Shown here piece by piece: positions 20,445 to 30,815 of a stretch of DNA of 64,000 nt (position 1 is the first letter of the stretch; the number at the start of each line of letters is the position of its first letter). The translations under genes and the position numbers were made by a program. The DNA is taken from contig NZ_CP032744.1 of assembly GCF_003641145.1 (NCBI RefSeq), positions 372,001 to 436,000 of the forward strand, given 5' to 3'. A model generated the notes under the pieces. That model ran no database searches and was not told the DNA's origin. It worked only from the letters and a program-made list of their open reading frames with translations. Source of the DNA: Lactiplantibacillus paraplantarum. Its GTDB lineage: Bacteria; Bacillota; Bacilli; Lactobacillales; Lactobacillaceae.

Positions 20445-21719
20445 ATGACAGCTGATTTTCGACATTTTTATCAAAAAAATTGGGCAGAACGTACCGCCAT
20501 TGTGACGCAGCAGGCGCATTTAACGCCCGCTGAACAGGCGTTATTCAAACAATATTATTTACCACAACATCATGAAATTATTGAAAACTACTTAACAGAT
20601 TATCCGTTACCGATGGGGTTGGCTGTTAACTTTGTCGTGGATGGTGTCAATCGGATCGTTCCGATGGTCACGGAGGAGCCGTCCGTGATTGCGGCCGCCA
20701 GTAATGGTGCCAAAATTGTTAAGCGCGCGGGTGGTTTTACAACGGTACTTAATCAGCGTGAGATGATTGGGCAAATTGTGTTAGAACATTTGAGCGATCC
20801 GGCTGCAACAGCTCAAATTATTGAACAGCATACTGAAACATTATTAAAAGTAGCCGATGCGGCTCATCCGAGTTTGAAAAGACGAGGCGGCGGGGCCCGG
20901 CGCTTACGGACACGCATCCTTGGACAAGGCTATTTATCAATTGATCTGTTTGTCGATGTGCAAGCTGCTATGGGTGCTAATATGCTCAATAGTATGTTGG
21001 AGGCCGTAGCTAAGTCGATCGGTGTGATGACGAAGCAGAATGCTTTAATGAGTATCTTATCGAATTACGCGACGGCTAGTTTAGTGAAAGCCATCTGTGA
21101 TATTCCAGTTGGGTTACTTCAAGCTGGGCGTTATTCGGGTGAACTTGTTGCCCAAAAGATTGCTGCGGCTAGTACCGTCGCCCAGCTGGATCCATACCGG
21201 GCGACAACCCATAACAAGGGTATCATGAACGGGATTGACGCTGTGGCGATTGCGAGTGGTAACGATTGGCGAGCTTTGGAAAGTGGTGCCCACGCCTATG
21301 CTGCCAAGGATGGTCAGTATCGTGGGATGAGCACTTGGACCACCAATGGTCAGACATTGCATGGTGAGCTGGAAGTACCAATGCCGGTGGGAATCGTAGG
21401 GGGCTCCATTAAGATTAATGAACTCGCCCAATTAAATCAGCGGTTACTGGGAATTCAAACGGCGGGCGATTTGGAACGAATTATCGTGGCAGTAGGGTTG
21501 GCACAGAACTTAGCAGCATTACGCGCCTTAGTGACGACCGGTATTCAGCAAGGTCATATGCATTTGCAGCTGAAATCACTCGCTATGGCGGCTGGGGCTA
21601 CGCCAGCTGAGCTCCCCACCGTGTTGCAACGGTTAGAACTAGCGCCACAACAAGATCTCGCAACGACGCAACAATTAATTGCCGACTTACGACAAATAAA
21701 GGAAGAGACCGATGACTGA
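20445..21719 (+). CDS. mvaA: Hydroxymethylglutaryl-CoA reductase, class II (degradative-type fold)
   Basis: 424 aa enzyme of the mevalonate pathway to isoprenoids. Substrate-binding VTEEPSVIAAASNGAK (about 75-90) contains the catalytic Glu; the Asp/Lys region is THNKGIMNGIDAVAIASGNDWRA (about 250); a QQGHMHLQLKSLAMAAGA segment holds the C-terminal His. Length matches class II enzymes. ATG 20445; its last 8 nt overlap the next gene (ATGACTGA), showing translational coupling. Confidence 0.95.
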   Translation: MTADFRHFYQKNWAERTAIVTQQAHLTPAEQALFKQYYLPQHHEIIENYLTDYPLPMGLAVNFVVDGVNRIVPMVTEEPSVIAAASNGAKIVKRAGGFTTVLNQREMIGQIVLEHLSDPAATAQIIEQHTETLLKVADAAHPSLKRRGGGARRLRTRILGQGYLSIDLFVDVQAAMGANMLNSMLEAVAKSIGVMTKQNALMSILSNYATASLVKAICDIPVGLLQAGRYSGELVAQKIAAASTVAQLDPYRATTHNKGIMNGIDAVAIASGNDWRALESGAHAYAAKDGQYRGMSTWTTNGQTLHGELEVPMPVGIVGGSIKINELAQLNQRLLGIQTAGDLERIIVAVGLAQNLAALRALVTTGIQQGHMHLQLKSLAMAAGATPAELPTVLQRLELAPQQDLATTQQLIADLRQIKEETDD

Positions 21720-22671
21720 AATTAAATTAAATCAAACTGTAACTGATCTATTAAGTACTGCTAACTCGTTGTATCCAGGCAATATTAGTGTTCACTTTGG
21801 GGAGGCTAAGGCTGGCTATGTCCGTCATGATCAGGCACAACAAGCTTTGAATGATGGTGACTTAACCGTGCAAGTTAGTGATATTACGGCGCCAAATTAC
21901 ACCGCGTCACACGAATTGCTGCATCTATTGTTGTTACTTCAAGGGTTCCCGCAGATTACGTTTAACTTGACGACGCGTGATCAGCAATTAGATCAACAAT
22001 TAATGGCGATTGCGATGGAACTTTATGACATGGTTAGCCACGTCCTGGTTGTGCGGAAGCAACGTGAACATGACTTGATTGATAACCAAATTGAAGATTT
22101 ATACATGCAAGGTGTAGCGGCGACGATTGAACCGGAGCAGGCTGATAAGGCCGATGCCATGATGACGTTGCGACTATTGACATTGACGGATTTACTCGTT
22201 TTCTTTAATGGCAAGGTACCAAGTGACCGTGAAGCACAAGTTGTGACGAACTACCCGCAAGCTTGGCCAGCTGCTAAACAGTTATACGCAGTTATTAGTC
22301 ATAAGCCCGTTGATACACCATTCGCTATGCGGCGAACGGTCGTCAAATTATTCAAGGCCTTTGATGATCAAATGACAGCTTGGTACTTGCCCGTTTTGCA
22401 TGGGACGGAATTTGTCACGGTGCAGAGTGTTCTCAGTGAACGGCAAGAACGACTAGAAGTTCGGCAGTTATTCGACGTGTACCATTCAGATTTATTAGAT
22501 AAAAATAAACATACCCGGGCGTACATTGGGCTGTACAAGAGTGATCGTCAGAATGCGTTCGTTTTACCTGCGCCAGCACAGAAGAAAAGTGATGCGTTCT
22601 TCAAAGAAGTGTACGATAAGACGGTCAAGGAGTTATTCCAAGCGATGAACCTGCCCTATACGTTACGGTAA
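21712..22671 (+). CDS. HExxH-containing protein (annotated in lactobacilli as IpaB/EvcA family)
   Basis: 319 aa soluble protein. A zinc-protease-like SHELLHLLLL helix (about residue 66) gives a HExxH motif inside a hydrophobic helix, as in metallopeptidases. A further acidic helix (AMELYDMVSHVL, about 103) could supply the third ligand. The rest is not recognisable to me. The IpaB/EvcA name is a historical label without functional content. Coupled to mvaA by an 8-nt overlap, so the two are made together. Confidence 0.75.
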   Translation: MTEIKLNQTVTDLLSTANSLYPGNISVHFGEAKAGYVRHDQAQQALNDGDLTVQVSDITAPNYTASHELLHLLLLLQGFPQITFNLTTRDQQLDQQLMAIAMELYDMVSHVLVVRKQREHDLIDNQIEDLYMQGVAATIEPEQADKADAMMTLRLLTLTDLLVFFNGKVPSDREAQVVTNYPQAWPAAKQLYAVISHKPVDTPFAMRRTVVKLFKAFDDQMTAWYLPVLHGTEFVTVQSVLSERQERLEVRQLFDVYHSDLLDKNKHTRAYIGLYKSDRQNAFVLPAPAQKKSDAFFKEVYDKTVKELFQAMNLPYTLR

Positions 22672-22692
22672 ACCTATTGGGGGGATATCGTG

Positions 22693-23397
22693 ATGAGTGA
22701 CATTACGAAAGCACAAACAATTTTACAACAAGCACACCACATTGTTTTCATGACGGGAGCGGGGGTATCGACACCGTCGGGAATTCCAGATTATCGGTCA
22801 AAAAACGGCCTGTATACTGAACACCATAATGCGGAATATTATTTGAGTCACGCGTTTCTGGCTGAACATCCGTTGGAATTTTATCAATATTTAAAAGCTA
22901 ATTTATATTATCCGGATGCGCGGCCAAATGTTATTCACCAGAAGATGGCAGCATTGACCCAGCAGGGACGCGCCAGCGTGATTACCCAAAATATTGATAA
23001 CTTATATAATGCCGCTCAGACGGAGCAACTGGTTGAATTTCATGGTAATCTGTATCAAATATATTGTACAAAGTGTGGCCAACACGTTGATTGGCATGAC
23101 TACTTGCAATCACCCTATCATCAAACAGATCATGGTTATTTACGGCCAAACGTTGTGTTGTATGATGAGGGGTTGGCTAGCGCTAATATTGAACGGGCGG
23201 TCCAGTATTTACAACAAGCTGATCTAGTTGTTATCTGTGGAACGTCATTTCGGGTTTATCCGTTTGCAGGTTTAATTGATTATCGTAATCCGAAAGCTGA
23301 CGTCCTAGCAATCAATGAAGAGTCCCTGCAATTACCATTTGCATTTACGATGGTGCAACAAAATGCCGTTGACTTCTTTAAGGAGGTACAAGTCTGA
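22693..23397 (+). CDS. Sir2-family NAD-dependent protein deacylase
   Basis: 234 aa sirtuin. NAD-binding GAGVSTPSGIPDYR (about residues 19-32), QNIDNLY (about 97), catalytic His in VEFHGNLY (about 112) and GTSFRVYPFAG (about 182) are present. Only the first zinc pair, CTKC, is seen; the second Cys pair normally 15-25 residues later is missing, so zinc binding is doubtful. ATG 22693 is preferred over the in-frame GTG three nt upstream. Its stop overlaps the next start. Confidence 0.9.
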   Translation: MSDITKAQTILQQAHHIVFMTGAGVSTPSGIPDYRSKNGLYTEHHNAEYYLSHAFLAEHPLEFYQYLKANLYYPDARPNVIHQKMAALTQQGRASVITQNIDNLYNAAQTEQLVEFHGNLYQIYCTKCGQHVDWHDYLQSPYHQTDHGYLRPNVVLYDEGLASANIERAVQYLQQADLVVICGTSFRVYPFAGLIDYRNPKADVLAINEESLQLPFAFTMVQQNAVDFFKEVQV

Positions 23398-24239
23398 TGA
23401 TGACAATTGGCTTAACAACTTGGACGGAACATCCGAGCTTACTCGGCGGAACCGACAAGTTAACTTTAACCGAATATTCAGGCGTACTGCCAGTTGTTGA
23501 AGTCGACACGCCGTTCTATGGCATTCCAAAGGTAACGACGGTAGCCAAGTGGCAAAAAGCAGTCCCAGATAAATTTCAATTTATTTTAAAGGCCAACCAG
23601 GTGATGACCCTCCATGATACTTATGATGAGGGGGTTTCAATGGAGGCGCTGAAGACGGCGTATCGAGAATATCGAGCGACGTTGAAGCCGTTAACGCGGC
23701 ATAAGCAATTAAAGGCGGTGCTGTTCCAATTTCCACCATTTTTCGAACGCTCGACGCGCAACTTCCATTATTTACAACGGATGGTCGAATGGCTGCCTGG
23801 CGTTCCGATTGCCGTTGAATTTCGTAATCAAAGTTGGTATGAAGTAGGCGTTAAGGATGCCGTCTTTAGTTTCTTGAAGGATCTAGGGGTCATTCATGTG
23901 ATTGTCGATGAACCGCACGCCTTGAATGATGGCGTCACTTTTGAACCAGTCGTGACCAATCCTAAGTTGGCTCTCCTGCGGCTACACGGGCGTAACCAGC
24001 AAGGCTGGTCAGCCAAGGGCGCTAACTGGCGCAGTCAACGAACCTTATATCGGTATAATGACCAAGAGTTGATGACATTCAAGCAGACGGTGGAGCAGTT
24101 GCAACAGCAAGCGGACGAGGTCTGCGTCATCTTCAATAACAATTCCGGTGGTGACGCAGCCGATAACGCGATGGCGCTCAAAGAGTTGCTAGGCGTCTCG
24201 TTCGGTGATTTAGGGCCACATCAATTGGACTTGTTTTAG
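23397..24239 (+). CDS. DUF72 (YecE-like) TIM-barrel protein
   Basis: 280 aa. Opening strand IGLTTWTEHP, then VEVDTPFYGIP (about 33), FQFILKANQVMT (about 57), IAVEFRNQSWY (about 138) and LRLHGRN (about 197) are the recognisable YecE/DUF72 blocks. Biochemical role unknown. ATG overlaps the sirtuin TGA (TGATGATG), so the two genes are translationally coupled and the unit mvaA-HExxH-sir2-DUF72 is probably one operon. Confidence 0.9.
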   Translation: MMTIGLTTWTEHPSLLGGTDKLTLTEYSGVLPVVEVDTPFYGIPKVTTVAKWQKAVPDKFQFILKANQVMTLHDTYDEGVSMEALKTAYREYRATLKPLTRHKQLKAVLFQFPPFFERSTRNFHYLQRMVEWLPGVPIAVEFRNQSWYEVGVKDAVFSFLKDLGVIHVIVDEPHALNDGVTFEPVVTNPKLALLRLHGRNQQGWSAKGANWRSQRTLYRYNDQELMTFKQTVEQLQQQADEVCVIFNNNSGGDAADNAMALKELLGVSFGDLGPHQLDLF

Positions 24240-24278
24240 TGGTGCTAGATAGTGGCTATCAGAAATCTGATAATTGAG

Positions 24279-24312
24279 AAATAGCGATAGCGAAAATGCT
24301 ATCGCTATTTTG
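24279..24312 (+). terminator. Terminator after DUF72 gene
   Basis: AATAGCGATAGC (24280-24291) pairs with GCTATCGCTATT (24298-24309), followed by TTG. Fully paired 12-bp stem, 6-nt loop. Confidence 0.85.
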
Positions 24313-24414
24313 TTGAATGCTGATGGTCGCGTAAAGCTTGAAGCTTTATTTAATCGAGATTACAGCCATACGTGCAACTCTTTTGTTAGTGTTTCTTAAT
24401 AAACACAGGAAATA

Positions 24415-24423
24415 TGATACAAT
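24415..24423 (+). promoter_or_regulatory. metG promoter, extended -10
   Basis: TGATACAAT gives a TG-extended -10 (TACAAT at 24418-24423). The transcript would carry a ~135-nt leader to metG; no T-box or S-box core sequence is visible in it. Confidence 0.55.
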
Positions 24424-24542
24424 ATAAGAGATTCTACACATTGGCCCAGCAACATGTTCTTTTAGACCAAGACGTGTTGTTTGGACGCGTGTGATTTGTT
24501 CATGGATTTTAATCAAAGACATGCTTAACGAGTTAATCATAA

Positions 24543-26618
<2,076 letters not shown>

Positions 26619-26636
26619 AAACTAAATGGTGAATAT

Positions 26637-26675
26637 TAAAAATCGGGCACACTGTATGGTGGGCTCGACTTTTTA
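26637..26675 (+). terminator. metG terminator
   Basis: An imperfect hairpin with AAAATCGGGC on the left and GCTCGACTTTTT on the right, followed by T-rich sequence. Confidence 0.65.
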
Positions 26676-26706
26676 TTTGTAATTCAATTGTTGTTTTTAG
26701 TTGTTT

Positions 26707-26866
26707 TTGACAAACGCACTAATCTCCCGTACAGTAGTACGAACAAGAAATGAGGTGAGAACATATGAAGTATGAACAGATTCTCGTATGCGTCTCCGTA
26801 GATGGAAAAGGACGTTTTTCCGCAAATTAATTAAATTTAGGAGTCTTAATTAAATGAAAAACGTCC
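26707..26866 (+). promoter_or_regulatory. Efflux-pump leader: promoter, operator-like palindrome, RBS-masking hairpin
   Basis: TTGACA (26707-26712), 17-bp spacer and TACAGT (26730-26735) form the promoter; the palindrome CGTACAGTAGTACG (26728-26741) covers the -10. The leader encodes a 21-aa peptide (26765-26830). GGACGTTTTTC (26810-26820) pairs exactly with GAAAAACGTCC (26856-26866), and TTAATTAA (26827-26834) with TTAATTAA (26846-26853). The pump's AGGAG (26839-26843) lies in the loop and its ATG in the stem. A competing small hairpin, GGAAAA/TTTTCC (26804-26821), uses the 5' arm. This is the layout of drug-induced translation attenuation. Confidence 0.82.
26765..26830 (+). CDS. 21-aa leader peptide of the MFS efflux gene
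   Basis: ATG 26765 has a strong GAGGTGAG site eight nt upstream. The peptide starts MKYEQILVCVSVDG and ends in SAN before TAA; the stop lies inside the first TTAATTAA arm. The last codons overlap the 5' arm of the hairpin that hides the pump's ribosome binding site, so a ribosome stalled within this ORF would open the hairpin. Regulatory role inferred from architecture. Confidence 0.75.
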   Translation: MKYEQILVCVSVDGKGRFSAN

Positions 26867-28035
26867 AAAAACAAGTACCATCATTACTACTATTAATCAC
26901 ATTAGTGGGCTTTCCACAAATCAGTGAGTCAATCTTTACACCAATCTTACCAGCACTCAGTCAGGCAATGCATGTTAGCGCCAGCCATAGCCAGTTAACC
27001 ATGAGCAGTTACTTCGTGGCTTTTGCAGTCGGGGTGCTCTTCTGGGGGCAATATGCCGACTATCGTGGGCGCCGCGGTGCGATGTTAGGTGGATTAATCT
27101 TTTATCTACTCGGTAACTTCGGGCTGTATCTGAGTCCAAACTTTACTTGGTTATTAGTTTGCCGCTTGATTCAAGCTTTTGGTGCGAGTGCTGGTTCGGT
27201 TGTGACGCAGACCATCATGCGTGAAAGCTTTACGGGTGTTACTGGTACAAAAATCTTTGCTAAGGTGAGTGCAGCTATGGCGTTATCACCCGCCCTCGGC
27301 CCACTCATTGGGGGTAGCGTCCAGACCGTCTTCGGTTATCGACATGTCTTCTCTGTCTTGATCATGATGGCGGTCGCCATTCTGATGTACGCGGGGTATT
27401 GCTTACCAGAGACCCGGCCGGAAACGGTCAAGGTGGCTTCGTGGCGACAACAAAGCGTTGTCGTTTCACGGTTATTGCACGATCCCGTGGTCTGGTGTTA
27501 CGGCCTATTGATTAGTGGTATTAATGGCATTTTGTTTAGTTATTACGCTGAAGCGCCGTTTATATTTGAAACGCACTTCGGTTTTAGTGCCGTGCAATAC
27601 GGTAGTCTCGGTTTAGTCTTAGCTGCGGCCAGTCTGCTGGGCGCATTGCTAGTGAATTGGCTGGTCAGCTATTGGTCACCGATGCAGGTCGCTTTAAGTG
27701 GCTTAGGATTAAGCTTAGTGGCAACGACTGGCTTGGTGATGGCCGCTGTTGGCAATCACGTCATTGGGATGTTGGTTGGGATTTTTCTGACCTTCTTAGG
27801 TCTAAATATCACCTTACCGAACGCGTTAAATCGTGCTTTGATTGGCTATGAAACGGTGATGGGGAGTGCCAGTGGCTGGTTTAGCCTAGGTTATTATCTG
27901 CTAGTGAGTGTGCTAACTTACTTAATGAGTTGGCTCCACCACGGTAGTATCGTGACATTGCCCGTATACATGTTAGGCGTGATCGTCGTGATGACGGTGG
28001 TGTACGCGGGGCTGTATTGGCGTGTACGTCATTAA
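26854..28035 (+). CDS. MFS drug exporter, Bcr/CflA type
   Basis: 393 aa with about 12 transmembrane segments. N-terminal half shows ITLVGFPQISESIFTPILPAL and the loop motif A GQYADYRGRRGAML (about residue 65), followed by TM4/TM5 blocks IQAFGASAGSVVTQ and PALGPLIGG characteristic of the Bcr/CflA drug:H+ antiporters. Substrate unknown. The N-terminal codons form part of the leader hairpin. It is unrelated to the flanking housekeeping genes and looks like an accessory insertion between metG and tatD. Confidence 0.88.
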   Translation: MKNVQKQVPSLLLLITLVGFPQISESIFTPILPALSQAMHVSASHSQLTMSSYFVAFAVGVLFWGQYADYRGRRGAMLGGLIFYLLGNFGLYLSPNFTWLLVCRLIQAFGASAGSVVTQTIMRESFTGVTGTKIFAKVSAAMALSPALGPLIGGSVQTVFGYRHVFSVLIMMAVAILMYAGYCLPETRPETVKVASWRQQSVVVSRLLHDPVVWCYGLLISGINGILFSYYAEAPFIFETHFGFSAVQYGSLGLVLAAASLLGALLVNWLVSYWSPMQVALSGLGLSLVATTGLVMAAVGNHVIGMLVGIFLTFLGLNITLPNALNRALIGYETVMGSASGWFSLGYYLLVSVLTYLMSWLHHGSIVTLPVYMLGVIVVMTVVYAGLYWRVRH

Positions 28036-28046
28036 TTTTGCTTGAA

Positions 28047-28072
28047 GACCTGGGGGAACCCGGGTTTTTTTG
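28047..28072 (+). terminator. Terminator after MFS gene
   Basis: GACCTGGG pairs with CCCGGGTT (one G-U), GGAA loop, then T7. Confidence 0.85.
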
Positions 28073-28103
28073 ATATGACGAATGTAAGAAGGGATTAATA
28101 GTC

Positions 28104-28517
28104 TTAGAATGACTGATTAGTTTCAGCGGTTTCTTTGACGTATTGCTCAGTACCATCAGCAATTGCTTGGCTATAGTAATGACATTTCCAATCGATTTCA
28201 TTTAAGACCTGTTCTAACTCTTCAATTCGAAGTTTTACGGTAGCTTTGCGTTCAGTGAATAAGGAAAGTCGATCTTCCAACGTTGAATCGCCTTGTTGGA
28301 TCAGGTTAAAATATTGTTGGATTTCCCTGATGGGCATACCAGTTTTTTTTAGACATTCAATTGTGTGTATGCTAGTTAAACTAGTGTTAGTAAAAATACG
28401 GGTACCATTAGTATCTCGCTTTAGACCTGCAATTAAATTTTCTTGATCATAATAACGGATCGTTGATTTTGATAAATGGAACTTTTTCGCGACATCGCTA
28501 ATATTGTATGTTTTCAC
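28104..28517 (-). CDS. MerR-family transcriptional regulator
   Basis: 137 aa from GTG 28517, with AAGGAG seven nt upstream. The N-terminal winged helix has TYNISDVAKKFHLSKSTIRYYD and ends with the usual MPIREIQQY; a dimerisation coiled coil follows (RLSLFTERKATVKLRIEELEQVL). The C-terminal effector segment is short with one Cys (WKCHYY), so the inducer cannot be guessed with confidence. Divergent from the SDR gene it most likely controls. Confidence 0.92.
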   Translation of the reverse strand: MKTYNISDVAKKFHLSKSTIRYYDQENLIAGLKRDTNGTRIFTNTSLTSIHTIECLKKTGMPIREIQQYFNLIQQGDSTLEDRLSLFTERKATVKLRIEELEQVLNEIDWKCHYYSQAIADGTEQYVKETAETNQSF

Positions 28518-28530
28518 AATAATTCTCCTT

Positions 28531-28575
28531 CGTATACTCAAGTCTTGCGTTAAAGTTAACTTTAACCTGTATACT
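28531..28575. promoter_or_regulatory. MerR-type operator-promoter (19-bp spacer with 18-bp palindrome)
   Basis: For the SDR gene, TTGCGT (28545-28550) and TATACT (28570-28575) are 19 bp apart, the overlong spacer typical of MerR-activated promoters. The perfect palindrome GTTAAAGTTAACTTTAAC (28549-28566) fills the spacer. On the minus strand TTAACT, 17 bp and TATACG (ending 28531) form the regulator's own promoter. Confidence 0.88.
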
Positions 28576-28605
28576 GTGCTTAATCAAGTATGGAGGTAAT
28601 TGAAG

Positions 28606-29346
28606 ATGGGTTTAGAAGGCAAAGTTGTTATTATTACAGGTGCATCAAGTGGTATGGGAGCGGCTACTGCACGCTTGTTGGCCCAACATGGTGCTAAGTT
28701 AACAATAGTGGCAAGACGAGTACAACGATTAAATGAGATGAAAGCAGAGTTTCCAAATGCTGAAATATTGCCAATTCAAGCAGATGTTACTAAATTAGAA
28801 CAGATGGAAATAGTGGTTAATGAGACATTACGAGTCTATAAACATATCGACGTCTTGTGGAATAATGCTGGAATTATGCCTATTAATGAATTGAGAAATG
28901 GCGCTACAACAGAGTGGCGTAATTTAATTGATGTTAATATCCACGGTGTTTTGAACGGTGTTGATACGGTATTGCCAACTATGATCCGGCAAGGAGCTGG
29001 CCATATTATTACGACTGATTCAGTGGCTGGTTTTGTAACACGACCGAAATATGCAGTGTATGCGGGATCTAAAGCAGCAGTTAAGTCAATTATGGAAGGA
29101 CTACGTCAGGAAGAAGGTCAACATGGGATTAAGACTACCGTTATTTACCCAGGACAAGTTGCAACTGAATTGGCTAATTCAATTCATGATGAGACATTAC
29201 GCCATCAAGTTGCGACGAGTATTAAAAGTTCTTCGATGACTGTTCTAAGTCCTGAGGAAATTGCACAAACGATTGCTTTTATTATCGATACACCGGCTAA
29301 TATGTCGATTAATGAGTTAGTTATTCGTCCGACAGCAGAAATGTAA
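28606..29346 (+). CDS. Short-chain dehydrogenase/reductase
   Basis: 246 aa classical SDR. NAD(P)-binding TGASSGMGAATA (about residues 12-23), NNAGIMP (about 87), catalytic Ser in TTDSVAGF (about 138) and YAGSK with Tyr and Lys (about 151-155). The basic residue after the first strand (ARRVQR) suggests NADP(H). Start ATG 28606, GGAGG nine nt upstream. Substrate unknown; MerR control suggests induction by a toxic or redox-active compound. Confidence 0.93.
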   Translation: MGLEGKVVIITGASSGMGAATARLLAQHGAKLTIVARRVQRLNEMKAEFPNAEILPIQADVTKLEQMEIVVNETLRVYKHIDVLWNNAGIMPINELRNGATTEWRNLIDVNIHGVLNGVDTVLPTMIRQGAGHIITTDSVAGFVTRPKYAVYAGSKAAVKSIMEGLRQEEGQHGIKTTVIYPGQVATELANSIHDETLRHQVATSIKSSSMTVLSPEEIAQTIAFIIDTPANMSINELVIRPTAEM

Positions 29347-29443
29347 AATCAATTATAGAGATAGGTAAGTAACCATTTTGATGTTAACATCCTTGGTAGA
29401 CAATGAAAATTGGTGGAGTAGCTCGTCACATACTTGCGTCCCA

Positions 29444-29452
29444 TGGTAAAAT
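29444..29452 (+). promoter_or_regulatory. tatD promoter, extended -10
   Basis: TGGTAAAAT gives a TG-extended -10 (TAAAAT 29447-29452) 37 nt before tatD. Confidence 0.45.
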
Positions 29453-29488
29453 CAACTAAGATAACAAAAGTCGAAAAGGGGTTATTAC

Positions 29489-30265
29489 ATGCGGATTTTT
29501 GATTCTCATACCCATTTAAATAGTGAAGAATTCATCCAGGAAGTGCCACGTTACTTACAACAAGCAGCGGATCTGGATGTTACGCGGATGGCAATCGTTG
29601 GTTCGAATACACAACTGAACGCCGATGCGATTAAACTGGCGGAAACGTATCCTCAGTTAGTCGCGATTGTTGGTTGGCACCCGGAAGATGCCAAAAATTA
29701 TGATCAGGCGGCTGAAAAGTTGTTGATTGAACAGCTCCAACACCCAAAGGTCGTAGCGTTGGGTGAGATTGGACTGGACTACCATTGGGATACGTCGCCA
29801 CAAGACGTTCAACGGCAAGTCTTTGCCCGCCAAGTCGCCATTGCTAAGGAGATGCAATTGCCAATTTCCGTGCACAATCGTGATGCTTTCGAAGATACCT
29901 ATAAGATCTTGAAAGCAGCTGATATTCGTGACACGGGTGGCGTCATGCATAGTTTTAATGGTGACCCTGAGTGGCTCAAACGGTTCTTGGACTTAGGTAT
30001 GCATATTTCCTATAGTGGTGTCGCATCATTTAAGAATGCGCGTGAAGTCCATGAATCCGTCAAGCAAACGCCGCTAACACAAATGCTGGTTGAAACGGAT
30101 GCCCCCTATCTAACGCCGGAACCATACCGGGGCAAGCAGAACGAACCCGGTTACACGCGGTACGTTGTTGAAGCGATTGCCAAGTTACGTGAAACGACGC
30201 CGGAAATCATAGCGGCCCAAACTTATCAAAATGCAGAGGAATTTTTTAAGATTGAAAAAGATTAA
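29489..30265 (+). CDS. tatD: TatD-family metal-dependent DNase
   Basis: 258 aa amidohydrolase-fold nuclease. Metal ligands in DSHTHLN (residues 4-10), GEIGLDYHWD (about 92), SVHNRDAF (about 131), MHSFNG (about 153) and ETDAPYLTP (about 202). Length standard. It is followed by rnmV in an overlapping frame, the same order as yabD-rnmV-ksgA in Bacillus. Confidence 0.95.
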   Translation: MRIFDSHTHLNSEEFIQEVPRYLQQAADLDVTRMAIVGSNTQLNADAIKLAETYPQLVAIVGWHPEDAKNYDQAAEKLLIEQLQHPKVVALGEIGLDYHWDTSPQDVQRQVFARQVAIAKEMQLPISVHNRDAFEDTYKILKAADIRDTGGVMHSFNGDPEWLKRFLDLGMHISYSGVASFKNAREVHESVKQTPLTQMLVETDAPYLTPEPYRGKQNEPGYTRYVVEAIAKLRETTPEIIAAQTYQNAEEFFKIEKD

Positions 30266-30815
30266 AGAAGTAATTGTGGTTGAAGGAAAAGATGACACGA
30301 AGCGGCTCGCCCTAGCCGTTGAAGCAGATACACTTGAAACGAATGGTTCGGCGATTTCTGAAGCCACCTTGGCCCAGATCAAAACATTGCAGGCTAGTCG
30401 CGGCGTGATCGTGTTCACCGACCCAGACTTTTCCGGTGAACGGATTCGGAAGACGATTTCAGCGGCCGTTCCGGGTGTCCAGCATGCCTTTTTGCCCCGT
30501 AAAGCGGGTGTCCCAACTAAAGCGGGTGGCAGTCTGGGCGTCGAACATGCAAGTCCGACAGCGATTCGAGCCGCACTCGCCCATCTATATACGGAGCAAG
30601 TCGACGAGCCCCAACAACTGATCAGTCACCATGATTTGATTGTGGCGGGCCTATTAGCCGGTCCCACGGCACGCCAACGACGCGAACAATTGGGTGAACG
30701 TTTAGGTATTGGATATGTTAACGGTAAACAGTTACCCAAGCGCTTGCAACTATTTCAAATTCAGCCGGCTGATTTTTGGGCGGCTGTTGACCAACTAACC
30801 ACAGAGGAGAAATGA
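30252..30815 (+). CDS. rnmV: Ribonuclease M5 (5S rRNA maturation)
   Basis: 187 aa from TTG 30252 ([12 protein letters not shown]). TOPRIM domain with EGKDD (about 10-14) and [12 protein letters not shown] (about 57-68) holding the acidic metal ligands. An alternative ATG at 30231 adds seven residues but has no better site; GAGG lies near 30235, so both starts are open. Overlaps tatD by 14 nt and ksgA by 4 nt. Processes both ends of pre-5S rRNA. Confidence 0.92.
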   Translation: MKKIKEVIVVEGKDDTKRLALAVEADTLETNGSAISEATLAQIKTLQASRGVIVFTDPDFSGERIRKTISAAVPGVQHAFLPRKAGVPTKAGGSLGVEHASPTAIRAALAHLYTEQVDEPQQLISHHDLIVAGLLAGPTARQRREQLGERLGIGYVNGKQLPKRLQLFQIQPADFWAAVDQLTTEEK

